From positions 1 through 41,049 of the IMG/VR virus record IMGVR_UViG_3300009506_000088: a stretch of DNA of 41,049 nucleotides, one strand, 5' to 3'. Made by a program: the position numbers and the translations under genes. Position 1 is the stretch's first letter, and each line of letters begins with the position of its first letter. The notes beneath the pieces were generated by a model that saw only the letters and a list, made by a program, of their open reading frames with translations, was not told where the DNA came from and made no database searches. Below are positions 24,396 to 31,507 of the stretch, piece by piece. Source of the DNA: a virus.

Positions 24396-24698
24396 CTATT
24401 TATGGTATGACTCAGCGGAACGCTGATTGTCTTTCGGTTGGTCCGATTGTTTGGCGTGTTCAAACGTATCTGTATTAGGAAAGTAATGGAGAATGTTGAA
24501 TGCTCTGCAACTTCTCCCAATACACCTGATCTTTAATGATCCGTGTATGTAAATCTCTACTGGGCAGTATTCTCCAAGCCCATCTGTCTTAATCTTTTTG
24601 CCGAAAGCAAAGTACCACAGCCCATTTGGCAACCTACAAATCAGTTTCTTTCCACACTCTTTGCACCGAACAAAAGTCGTCAAATCTTCGACCCCCAC
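24396..24698 (-). CDS. Com-like zinc finger protein
   Basis: A 100-residue protein. VRCKECGKKLICR near the N-terminus and IRCIGRSCRAFNILHYFPNTDT further on give a two-pair cysteine arrangement like the Mu Com protein family, which in Mu activates translation of a DNA-modification gene. The spacing between the pairs is longer than in Mu Com, and the C-terminus is polar. GTG 24698 has only a weak upstream site and overlaps the terminator gene. No mom-like partner is seen in this window. It may regulate a neighbouring message or be a plain zinc-ribbon protein. Confidence 0.5.
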   Translation of the reverse strand: MGVEDLTTFVRCKECGKKLICRLPNGLWYFAFGKKIKTDGLGEYCPVEIYIHGSLKIRCIGRSCRAFNILHYFPNTDTFEHAKQSDQPKDNQRSAESYHK

Positions 24699-25156
24699 TT
24701 CAACCTAGCATTCAGCATTTTGTATTTTGTCCCGTCATCGGCCTCGAACTGCTCTGATTCAGGGTCGAGTTGAACTACTAATCCTCCTATTACGTCCCAA
24801 GCCCCACTCTCGTAACTCCTATAAAACGTGATTCTCCTCCGCCCATCTGTTTGATCTGCGTCAGTCAAATATCCCATAACTTTATCCCGAAGCTGAGCCA
24901 ATCTAAACCCTTCAGCGTCAAACCTAGTGCAGCAATAGATAGTGAGGAGCATACTGGAAAGGGTGTCAGGATCAAGGAAACCAAAATTAACAGAAACCCA
25001 TTTATCCACACTCTGAGCATCCCCTTGAATCTGAGGGCTACTGAGACCTCTATCAAACGTGAGGGGAATGTTCTCGGCTCTGGCAAGATTATCTACGAAA
25101 TATTTCTTGACAGAATCCCTTACGTTAGCCTCTCGTGCCGTAGGGTCAAGTACCAC
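24680..25156 (-). CDS. Tail terminator-like protein (gpU-type)
   Basis: A 158-residue protein. An N-terminal helix (SVKKYFVDNLARAENIPLTFD) is followed by WVSVNFGFLDPDTLSSMLLTIYCCTR, LRDKVMGYL, and a beta-ending AWDVIGGLVVQLDPESEQFEADDGTKYKMLNARLKWGSKI. This layout (domain that binds the tube end, helix-loop, final strand pair) and its position between the joining protein and the tail tube agree with tail terminators. GTG 25156 has AGGAG seven bases upstream. Family resemblance is moderate; position adds support. Confidence 0.65.
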   Translation of the reverse strand: MVLDPTAREANVRDSVKKYFVDNLARAENIPLTFDRGLSSPQIQGDAQSVDKWVSVNFGFLDPDTLSSMLLTIYCCTRFDAEGFRLAQLRDKVMGYLTDADQTDGRRRITFYRSYESGAWDVIGGLVVQLDPESEQFEADDGTKYKMLNARLKWGSKI

Positions 25157-25159
25157 CTG

Positions 25160-25351
25160 TTATCTCCTAAAAAATAAACGAAATCTTTTATCTCCAAACA
25201 TTGTATAGTTACCAAAAAGGATCGGTTTCACTATCTCCAATGTAGGATAATCACAATTGGGACACGGTTGAATAGGAGTACCATCTGGCTGAAAATCATG
25301 CTCAAACTCAGCCTCTATCTCCCATTTACAATTACTGCATCTAACTAACAT
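25160..25351 (-). CDS. Small zinc-ribbon protein
   Basis: A 63-residue protein with a CSNCKWE pair near the start and a PCPNCDYP pair about 23 residues later, a rubredoxin-type zinc ribbon, followed by a basic C-terminal tail (KRFRLFFRR). ATG 25351 overlaps the preceding stop. The family is unclear; such ribbons occur in transcription factors and as stand-alone phage proteins. It sits between the joining protein module and the terminator gene. Confidence 0.55.
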   Translation of the reverse strand: MLVRCSNCKWEIEAEFEHDFQPDGTPIQPCPNCDYPTLEIVKPILFGNYTMFGDKRFRLFFRR

Positions 25352-25559
25352 ATTTCTCAGCGTCCTTTACAAGATTATCAATGAAAGGCCAAAACACTTG
25401 CGTCATGTATTCCACGGATGGCAAGTTTCGAGGATCATCTTTTGACCTTTTATCAAATTCCCCTAAACTAATTGCTCTGTGGACCATCCTCAATTCTTCG
25501 AGAGACATAGAGAAGGTTACGTGGACATCTCGAATTTGAATATCTTTTACTTCAGGCAT
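25341..25559 (-). CDS. Hypothetical phage protein
   Basis: A 72-residue protein starting MPEVKDIQIRDVHVTFSMSLEELRMVHRAIS. ATG 25559 is favoured over the GTG at 25568 because it overlaps the previous stop as ATGA, the usual coupling in this operon. It has a beta strand, then a helix, then a polar region. Nothing is recognised; the size fits a small tail-assembly or regulatory protein. Confidence 0.5.
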   Translation of the reverse strand: MPEVKDIQIRDVHVTFSMSLEELRMVHRAISLGEFDKRSKDDPRNLPSVEYMTQVFWPFIDNLVKDAEKYVS

Positions 25560-26146
25560 CAGTGCCACCCCATCAATATCTTCTGAGCTAGAAGATTAAT
25601 AAAAGGTCCAGCTTCAAAATCCTGCAACACGTAGGTAAACACAGGGCGAGGATGATGGTGTCCGCCCTCTCCAAAACTTCCCCCAAACTCCAGCACTCGT
25701 GCGTAGAAGGCTACAGGCTTAGCAGGACCTCTAATTGTCTTCACCCCTTTCCCTAAAGTTGTAAACCATGATTTACCAGGCTGAGACATTACTCCTGCAG
25801 GAATCCCTGCCATATACCCATAATGTCTCCCTGCATATCTCTGCCGCCGCACTGTTATAGATTTCAGCAAATCACCCCACAACTGCCAATATGCCTGCTT
25901 CCCTGCTCCTGACCCATATATGAGTTTCCATTTCCTGTACCGCTCGCTTCCTGGTGTTGTGCCAAAGGGAACATAGCGACCTGCATATTTCTGAGTAACA
26001 ATGGCAGCGACGATCTCTTGGTGAGCCTTTCGAGCCATTAGAAGAGGAACTTCATCTTTCCCATAGAACAACACGGCACTCTGCACTTTATGTGTTGCCC
26101 ACATAATTCGTTCCATATCTTGTGGATTGGGGTAGATGTAGATCAC
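25559..26146 (-). CDS. HK97 gp10-like head-tail joining/tail completion protein
   Basis: A 195-residue protein. It contains a region with KAHQEIVAAIV and, near the C-terminus, FYARVLEFGGSFGEGGHHHPRPVFTYVLQDF, which matches the 'YA..VEFGT....PRPFLxPAL' signature of HK97-gp10-type proteins. These act at the tail completion/neck step. An extended middle (about residues 55-140, Tyr/Arg/Gly-rich) makes it longer than typical. GTG 26146 overlaps the stop of the last island gene (GTGA), coupling the modification island to the tail module. Confidence 0.7.
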   Translation of the reverse strand: MIYIYPNPQDMERIMWATHKVQSAVLFYGKDEVPLLMARKAHQEIVAAIVTQKYAGRYVPFGTTPGSERYRKWKLIYGSGAGKQAYWQLWGDLLKSITVRRQRYAGRHYGYMAGIPAGVMSQPGKSWFTTLGKGVKTIRGPAKPVAFYARVLEFGGSFGEGGHHHPRPVFTYVLQDFEAGPFINLLAQKILMGWH

Positions 26147-26532
26147 TCAATTTCCTCCAACCAGCCGTTCAGCACAGTCTCACCAACGTAACTGGCTATA
26201 TTTACAGGATACAATCTTTTGTCGTGCAGCACAACATTATTTCTGAAGATCCGAGGACATTTATCAATTCCTTCACTTGATCGTCTGTACAGACTCAAAT
26301 AATCGAACTGATCGCAATAAAAGAACGTCGGGAGTGCGTCGGATAGCGACTCTGTTAAGCGTTCGTCGTCATAGATATACAAAACATAGTCTGTCGATAC
26401 TCCGAACTCTGAGAACGTCGGATCGAAGTCTGCTATAATCGTAGCCACAGGTAATTTGCCAAGTGACTCGATGCACTTCTCTCTCATCCTTTTATCTTCT
26501 TTCCCCGACCTCAGAACGATTGCCGTTAACAC
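26143..26532 (-). CDS. Small glycosyltransferase-2-like protein
   Basis: A 129-residue protein that resembles a shortened GT2-type glycosyltransferase: LTAIVLRSGKEDKRMREKCIESL at the N-terminus, VLYIYDDERLTESL (a DDE acidic cluster as in 'DADE' nucleotide-sugar motifs) and YRRSSEGIDKCPRIFRNNVVLHDKRLYPV near the end, a usual late GT2 segment. Most GT2 proteins are at least twice as long. GTG 26532 overlaps the radical SAM stop (TAGTG). It could be a minimal transferase, a helper subunit, or degenerate. Confidence in the fold is low. Confidence 0.4.
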   Translation of the reverse strand: MLTAIVLRSGKEDKRMREKCIESLGKLPVATIIADFDPTFSEFGVSTDYVLYIYDDERLTESLSDALPTFFYCDQFDYLSLYRRSSEGIDKCPRIFRNNVVLHDKRLYPVNIASYVGETVLNGWLEEIE

Positions 26533-27767
26533 TACTTCAATTTCTCCTTATCCTTATACTTCGCTTCCATCATGTCCCTCAATTCAACTATCCTCTCTGA
26601 AGACAGTCCTTCAGTGGACACAGTGGATTTGTAACTACCAGGAATCCCTTTGTACCACATTGGGGCACTATTGTATTGGAACTTTATGTCCCAGAGTTCT
26701 GGTTTCTCGAAGACAGGTGATCCTGGTAGCGGCTGGAAAACCGTGAAATCAACGTCATCGGGTCTCGCCTCCTCGATCCACCTTTGTGTATCCAATATAG
26801 TGCCTTCAGTCTCTCCAGGTAGACCAACGATAAGAAACGCCTTGCATCTGATTCCTGCTTTTCTGAGTGCCCATACAGCCTCAAGATTGCGTTGCGTAGT
26901 CGTTCCTTTGAGGTTCTTTTGGAGTATTTCGTCTGATCCACTCTCTACCCCCATTCCGACCTCTACTACACCCATTCGGGCTAAGTAGCTGGCAGTCTGG
27001 TCGTCTATAAGGTTGGACCGAGCAAAACACCTGAACCTGTAATCCTTCTGTCCAAAATATTCAGCTAACTCTCTTGTCCTCTTCCTACTCGTTACAAATA
27101 CGTCATCAAAGATCATAAAAGCCTCAAACCCATATTCTTTATTCAAATGCTCGACTTCTCTGATCACGTATTTGGAGGAGGCTTGACGAAACTTTCGGGT
27201 TATTCTGGCGCAGAAGGAACAATGAAATGGGCAACCCCTCGAAGTCATCAGCGTAGTGGCGGGGCGAGAATCGATTGTGTAGTGATATTTCTTGATGTCA
27301 ATGAGATCACGGGCAGGAAGGGGGAGGCGATCTATAGAGACTAAATCCGACGTATTCCCAAGCACTTTCTCGTCACATTGCATCCCGCTTGTAAGATATA
27401 ACATCAGAGCAGTCAACGCCATCTCCCCTTCGCCCTTGATCACATAATCAAAACCATTCTCAATGCACTCATGGGGCATATGGGTAGCGTGAGGTCCTCC
27501 TGCTATTAGAGTCTTTCCCTCTTTCTTCAACTGCCTAGCTATCCTATATGCTTGATCTCTCTGTGGGGTAGTCAGTGAGATACCTACTATGTTAGATTCC
27601 ACTCTAACCAAATCATTGAAATCCGCAGCAGCCAAATCAATCACCTGAACCGTATATCCCCAATCTCTCAACACAGCCGCAAGATAAAGTATCCCAAGAG
27701 GGGGAAACACCTCTTGATCAATCAGAAAAGGACTGCTGGGGAATATTAAGGAAATGTCACAAGTCAT
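26532..27767 (-). CDS. B12-binding-type radical SAM enzyme
   Basis: A 411-residue protein with an N-terminal B12-binding-like Rossmann domain (about 1-125: VFPPLGILYLAAVLRDWGYTVQVIDL, IVGISLTTPQR, LIAGGPHAT, YVIKGEGE) and a radical SAM barrel with the CxxxCxxC cluster motif GCPFHCSFC (C179, C183, C186), then FMIFDDVF, VGMGVESGSDEIL and FLIVGLPGETEGT. The His of the classical DxHxxG cobalamin loop is not seen. Such enzymes do methylations and rearrangements in cofactor, lipid and natural product paths. Finding one among glycosyltransferase and methyltransferase genes suggests modification of a sugar or another small unit. It overlaps its neighbours on both sides. Confidence 0.85.
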   Translation of the reverse strand: MTCDISLIFPSSPFLIDQEVFPPLGILYLAAVLRDWGYTVQVIDLAAADFNDLVRVESNIVGISLTTPQRDQAYRIARQLKKEGKTLIAGGPHATHMPHECIENGFDYVIKGEGEMALTALMLYLTSGMQCDEKVLGNTSDLVSIDRLPLPARDLIDIKKYHYTIDSRPATTLMTSRGCPFHCSFCARITRKFRQASSKYVIREVEHLNKEYGFEAFMIFDDVFVTSRKRTRELAEYFGQKDYRFRCFARSNLIDDQTASYLARMGVVEVGMGVESGSDEILQKNLKGTTTQRNLEAVWALRKAGIRCKAFLIVGLPGETEGTILDTQRWIEEARPDDVDFTVFQPLPGSPVFEKPELWDIKFQYNSAPMWYKGIPGSYKSTVSTEGLSSERIVELRDMMEAKYKDKEKLK

Positions 27768-28311
27768 ATCTTAACCTCTGAAACACCACATCAATCGTAC
27801 AGGATCTATCATGGGGTATAGTGTCAATTTGAACTAACTTCAATAGGGGAAGGCGGGTCATTATATTCTGAATAAAAGGTTTTCCCACATTTACTTGATG
27901 GCTGGGATTTCCCCCTTCTTCTACCGTAGCATACCTTCCCCCTTGCATGTCAGGGAGCAGGAGAACTAAATACCCTTCAGGTCTGATCAATCTTCTCGCC
28001 CATCCATTGAGACAAGCAATGATTTCGTTTTCTGTTGGCAGGTCTTCAACCATGTGGCTGCTGAAGACAAAATCGACAGGCTCGTAATGTACATACCGCA
28101 CAGCATCCCAGTGAATAAACCTTCCCTCTGGAACTTGCATTTCACAAAGGGGTTGAGGAGATATGTCAACATGATAACAATCACCCAGAAGAAGAGGGCA
28201 ACTGCCGCAGCCCATATCAAGACCCCGACCCTGAAGATAAGCCGCAACGTGTCCAACATTGAAGTCGAACTCGACCCTGACATTTTTTACGTCCTCCAAG
28301 CTATACTCCAT
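27757..28311 (-). CDS. SAM-dependent methyltransferase-like protein
   Basis: A 184-residue class I methyltransferase-type protein: glycine-rich loop GLDMGCGSCPLL (motif I), the VDIS acidic strand end, VDFVFSSHMVEDL (motif III-like region) and LIRPEGYLVLLLPDM. The late sequence PSHQVNVGKPFIQNIMTRL resembles sugar- or lipid-modifying methyltransferases. It overlaps the radical SAM gene by eleven bases and the GT4 gene by eleven bases. The substrate is unknown. A role in methylating a glycan built by the flanking transferases is inferred from context. Confidence 0.75.
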   Translation of the reverse strand: MEYSLEDVKNVRVEFDFNVGHVAAYLQGRGLDMGCGSCPLLLGDCYHVDISPQPLCEMQVPEGRFIHWDAVRYVHYEPVDFVFSSHMVEDLPTENEIIACLNGWARRLIRPEGYLVLLLPDMQGGRYATVEEGGNPSHQVNVGKPFIQNIMTRLPLLKLVQIDTIPHDRSCTIDVVFQRLRYDL

Positions 28312-29371
28312 TTAATTCCCCTGTCACATCCGTAACAAAACCCCTCTCTTTAACAATCTCAAAAAACCTTAGATGTCTCTCTGCCATTATTTTACTTGTG
28401 AATCTATGCTCGTACAGACGCCTACAGGATTCTCTAGAGATACTATCAATTTGCTTGAGGGCATCAACAGAGGATTGAATGGCTTGTTCTCTTTGTTCAT
28501 GGGAATAGCCATCGTGATTAATAATGAATCCATGTTTTCCATGCTCTATTATTTCACCTCCATTGTAGTTAATAGCTGAAGGTTCTTGAGAGTTTCCCCA
28601 ACCTATAACAGGAACACCACACGCCAAAGACTCTAAGTTTATTACACCTAACATCTCGTGGTACCCATTGAATATAGGATTAATTAGAGCCTTTGCCCTC
28701 CTCCAAACTCTGTATTTAATCTCGTCATCACATCCTCTTAACCATATGATCTGCCGTCCATCCACTTTTGGGAGTACATTATCATGGCAAAAAGGGTAGT
28801 GATAAGCAGGACCTATAAGGATAAGTCTCTCCCCTGCCCTCTTAGCTATATCTATGGCTATGTCAGGGCACTTACCTGGGTCCATTCTTCCTATCCACAA
28901 TGAAAAATTGTCGTGATCTTTGTCCCATTCTGGGTAAATCCATTCAGGAACTCCATGATAAATCAAAGTACCTATCCCACCACTAACACTTTTGATTTTT
29001 TTAGAGTAAACTACCTTATTCTTGTCAATTCGGGGCAAATTGAAAAAGGGTTCTATAGTGAAAGGCCAATTACTTCTCAGATCATGGCTAATATAACCGG
29101 AGCCCATAAATGAATGTACATGGTCGAACTTTTTGTTTTTCTCAACCTCATACGCCTTAATTGCCTCAAGATAAATATCCCGATCGTCTTCCCAGGGGAC
29201 CGACATCTCGACGAACTCAAATCCAGGCAAATCACACCCTTTTATAGAAAACACAACACACTCATGCCCTATATCTCTCCACTCTCTAATCAAGTAATAG
29301 ATGAGCCTTTCAGCCCCATAAATATGTCCTTCGCCGAATGGGTGGGCGTAGCCCAATACTGCGATTCTCAT
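28301..29371 (-). CDS. GT4-family glycosyltransferase
   Basis: A 356-residue GT-B glycosyltransferase. The N-terminal domain begins MRIAVLGYAHPFGEGHIYGAERLIYYLIREW, typical of group 1 (GT4) enzymes. The nucleotide-sugar domain shows SLWIGRMDPGKCPDIAIDIAKRAGERLILIGP, ALINPIFNGYHEMLGVINLESLACGVPVIGW, whose HEMLGVINLE is the E-x7-E-like signature. ATG 29371 is chosen because it overlaps the previous stop as ATGA and has GGAG with eight-base spacing; eleven extra upstream codons are rejected. It should transfer a sugar from a nucleotide donor onto a glycan or protein acceptor. It is part of the modification island. Confidence 0.85.
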   Translation of the reverse strand: MRIAVLGYAHPFGEGHIYGAERLIYYLIREWRDIGHECVVFSIKGCDLPGFEFVEMSVPWEDDRDIYLEAIKAYEVEKNKKFDHVHSFMGSGYISHDLRSNWPFTIEPFFNLPRIDKNKVVYSKKIKSVSGGIGTLIYHGVPEWIYPEWDKDHDNFSLWIGRMDPGKCPDIAIDIAKRAGERLILIGPAYHYPFCHDNVLPKVDGRQIIWLRGCDDEIKYRVWRRAKALINPIFNGYHEMLGVINLESLACGVPVIGWGNSQEPSAINYNGGEIIEHGKHGFIINHDGYSHEQREQAIQSSVDALKQIDSISRESCRRLYEHRFTSKIMAERHLRFFEIVKERGFVTDVTGELNGV

Positions 29372-29682
29372 AATCCCAACTCCTTTAGCCGTTCTCTCTG
29401 CCATTGTTTCAATGTTTCGCCTACCGCTGTGTGCAATCTATTACCACACACTGAACAAAAATTCACATCACCAAACAATTCAACCACCTGTTTGTGAAAA
29501 CACGGGGTATTTATCTCTGTCTCAGAAAACAAAGGGGGAGGTACGTTAGGTTGCACATTGTCAACCCAATACATATCTCCACAGTAGGGACACCGATGTT
29601 TGCCTGGCACGATCTCAAAATCTGGCATACGCCAGAACCTGCCACACCCCAAACACATGTATCTATCCGTTGCTCTCCCCAT
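29368..29682 (-). CDS. Zinc-ribbon protein
   Basis: A 104-residue protein with three CxxC pairs: YMCLGCGRFW, RCPYCGDMYW and FCSVCGNRLH, plus a polar Lys/Glu-rich C-terminus. The pairs suggest two structural zinc sites. The TGATG overlap with the methyltransferase stop sets the start at ATG 29682. Function is unknown; it could be a partner or regulator of the neighbouring enzymes. Confidence 0.55.
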   Translation of the reverse strand: MGRATDRYMCLGCGRFWRMPDFEIVPGKHRCPYCGDMYWVDNVQPNVPPPLFSETEINTPCFHKQVVELFGDVNFCSVCGNRLHTAVGETLKQWQRERLKELGL

Positions 29683-30419
29683 CACCTAATCCTTTCTGCC
29701 CACAGTTGGCCGTGACCTAACTTTGTGTGCTTGTGACTCCATTTTTTCTTTTCATTCTTAGCAAACCAGTGAAGAAACTCAAAATTCTGAGTCTCCACAA
29801 TATCATCAAAGACCACAATACTTCCAATCTTTGAATAATCCCTAAAAAGCTTCCACTCCCTTATTATATGTTCAGTCGTGTGCAAAGTATCTTGAAAACA
29901 GAAATCCCATTCACCAATTCTAGGCATGACTTCTGGAAGGGTGTCATACGTCAATCCCTCTATGAACTCAACCTCAACATTCTTTAATCCTTTCATCTCC
30001 TCCAATCTCTTATTTCTCTTCTCAATCACTAATCCCCAAGACTTCCACCCTCTGGCACACACATGCTTTTCAGGGAAGTTCTTCCAATCGACTATTGGTC
30101 CTTCTTCAAAAGTTGGAGCGCAGCCATAAGGCTCCCCGAGAGAGTTAGCAGGAGAATGACCTACATCAAACGTGTATAACTTCCCTCCCCCATATTCACT
30201 CATTGCCTTAGCTATTTTATAAGTACCATAGCCCTCAAAAGTTCCCAGCTCCATTACTACATCGGGCTGCAAGACCAACAACGCTTGCACAATCATATCC
30301 ATATTTGCATTGTCATGGACCCAGGGTCGCATAAAAGCCTCTGCCACACATTCTTCGTGTGTTATTCCTTCACTCACTCTGGGCTTTATAGTATCCCAAT
30401 TGTTTTCTAGAAATTCCAT
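29682..30419 (-). CDS. Class I SAM methyltransferase (Methyltransf_24-like)
   Basis: A 245-residue protein with DVVMELGTFEGYGTYKIAKAM (motif I), KLYTFDVGHS, an extended loop with Cys and Trp, then DFCFQDTLHTTEHIIREWKLFRDYSKIGSIVVFDDI, the 'D..H......E......G....DD' pattern of the Methyltransf_24/cephalosporin hydroxylase-like class. ATG 30419 overlaps the GT2 stop as TGATG and follows GGAAGGA. These enzymes often methylate sugars in surface polysaccharide or antibiotic pathways. Between two glycosyltransferase genes, O-methylation of a glycan is the simplest inference. Confidence 0.75.
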   Translation of the reverse strand: MEFLENNWDTIKPRVSEGITHEECVAEAFMRPWVHDNANMDMIVQALLVLQPDVVMELGTFEGYGTYKIAKAMSEYGGGKLYTFDVGHSPANSLGEPYGCAPTFEEGPIVDWKNFPEKHVCARGWKSWGLVIEKRNKRLEEMKGLKNVEVEFIEGLTYDTLPEVMPRIGEWDFCFQDTLHTTEHIIREWKLFRDYSKIGSIVVFDDIVETQNFEFLHWFAKNEKKKWSHKHTKLGHGQLWAERIR

Positions 30420-31159
30420 CAATAGTCCTTCCAGTAGCCAGGGTTAGCACATTCAATAATCTGTCTTTTTGGAGTTGTCTCGAATACATCGTGAGTAAGA
30501 CCTAACTGTTTTCTTCTCGCTTGAGCCCTCAACCACAATTTCTCAATCCTAACCCTATCCCGATAATCATCCTTCTCAAAATGCTCCAGATCAGATTCAA
30601 ATTTATAGTACGGCAAATCTTGAGGCCAAAGCACATGATGAGGACTATTTACCCAGTGCATTCCAACCTCTCTCATTATCAATCTGCATTGGTAGTCAGG
30701 GTACTGACCTATTTGATGACTGATCAAGGGCCACCCATCCACTGAACTAGGAATTGCATAAGGTGATTCGGGAAATCGCAAAGGCTCATAAGTCCTGCGA
30801 GGCACATGGCCAACTTTATAGTAAAACCCACCCTCCTTGAAAGTTTTGTCCACAAACTCCAGTTCCCTCTTGAGCCCATCTGTTAATCGCTCGTCGAAGT
30901 CGAGGATGAAACACATCTGCCCATGTGGAATATAGGAAAGAGCGATGTTGCTTTGGGTCGTTTCCATATCGTGAAACCAGTTGAGCCACGGGTGTATGAA
31001 GACTTCCGGTTTCTCGTACTCTCTGAGGGCTTGGACAGTGAAATCTGTACTGCCCCCATCAACCACAATAATTCTTTCAAAGTAAGATTCATTATGGACA
31101 TTTTTCATTACCCTTTCTACTTGTTTCTCTTCGTTCAGACACTTCATTAGAAGAATCAC
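30419..31159 (-). CDS. GT2-family glycosyltransferase
   Basis: A 246-residue GT-A enzyme. The N-terminus ILLMKCLNEEKQVERVMKNV and the RIIVVDGGSTDFTVQALREY strand (DGGSTD), followed by CFILDFDERLTDGLKREL (DFDE at the metal/nucleotide-sugar site), are classic GT2. The C-terminal half, with HWVNSPHHVLWPQDL, is less conserved. GTG 31159 is chosen: AAAGGAG lies seven bases upstream. Its stop overlaps the methyltransferase start. Confidence 0.85.
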   Translation of the reverse strand: MILLMKCLNEEKQVERVMKNVHNESYFERIIVVDGGSTDFTVQALREYEKPEVFIHPWLNWFHDMETTQSNIALSYIPHGQMCFILDFDERLTDGLKRELEFVDKTFKEGGFYYKVGHVPRRTYEPLRFPESPYAIPSSVDGWPLISHQIGQYPDYQCRLIMREVGMHWVNSPHHVLWPQDLPYYKFESDLEHFEKDDYRDRVRIEKLWLRAQARRKQLGLTHDVFETTPKRQIIECANPGYWKDY

Positions 31160-31171
31160 GATTGTACTCCT

Positions 31172-31507
31172 TTACTTTAATCCTTTCTTCTTTTCTTCCA
31201 ATTCCTTTATCTCCCGCTCTAAATTCAAACAATCGGTCTGTGCAGGTTGGGGCATACGTATGCAGTCTCTTGTTCCATATTGCTTGTACATCTGGTACAA
31301 CATATCACGCTTGGTAGATATTCGGATGTCAACAAACTCAGCTTTGGAGAAAGCGGCTAAGAACTCTATCTTATCCTGTGTCTGCTCAAACTGCTCTTTG
31401 GTTTCTTCACAGGCTGTGAGGAAATCATTCATAGGAGTAAAATAGGATATTGCCCCTATCGTAGCCGCCACTATTGCTATCGCCACTGTTATATCCTTCC
31501 ACGTCAT
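31172..31507 (-). CDS. Small single-pass membrane protein with coiled coil
   Basis: A 111-residue protein with one predicted N-terminal membrane segment (TVAIAIVAATIGAISYF), followed by helical, charged sequence and a C-terminal REIKELEEKKKG coiled coil. The topology resembles small phage membrane proteins, such as a spanin component or exclusion protein, but no family is recognised. ATG 31507 overlaps the stop of the large fusion glycosyltransferase (ATGA), so it is co-translated with it. It could anchor the enzyme complex of the island at the membrane. Confidence 0.5.
   Translation of the reverse strand: MTWKDITVAIAIVAATIGAISYFTPMNDFLTACEETKEQFEQTQDKIEFLAAFSKAEFVDIRISTKRDMLYQMYKQYGTRDCIRMPQPAQTDCLNLEREIKELEEKKKGLK

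Noticed and set aside
29372-29404. Eleven extra N-terminal residues on the GT4 protein
   Set aside because: ATG 29371 has its own GGAG and overlaps the upstream stop as ATGA, and the family starts with MRIAVLG.
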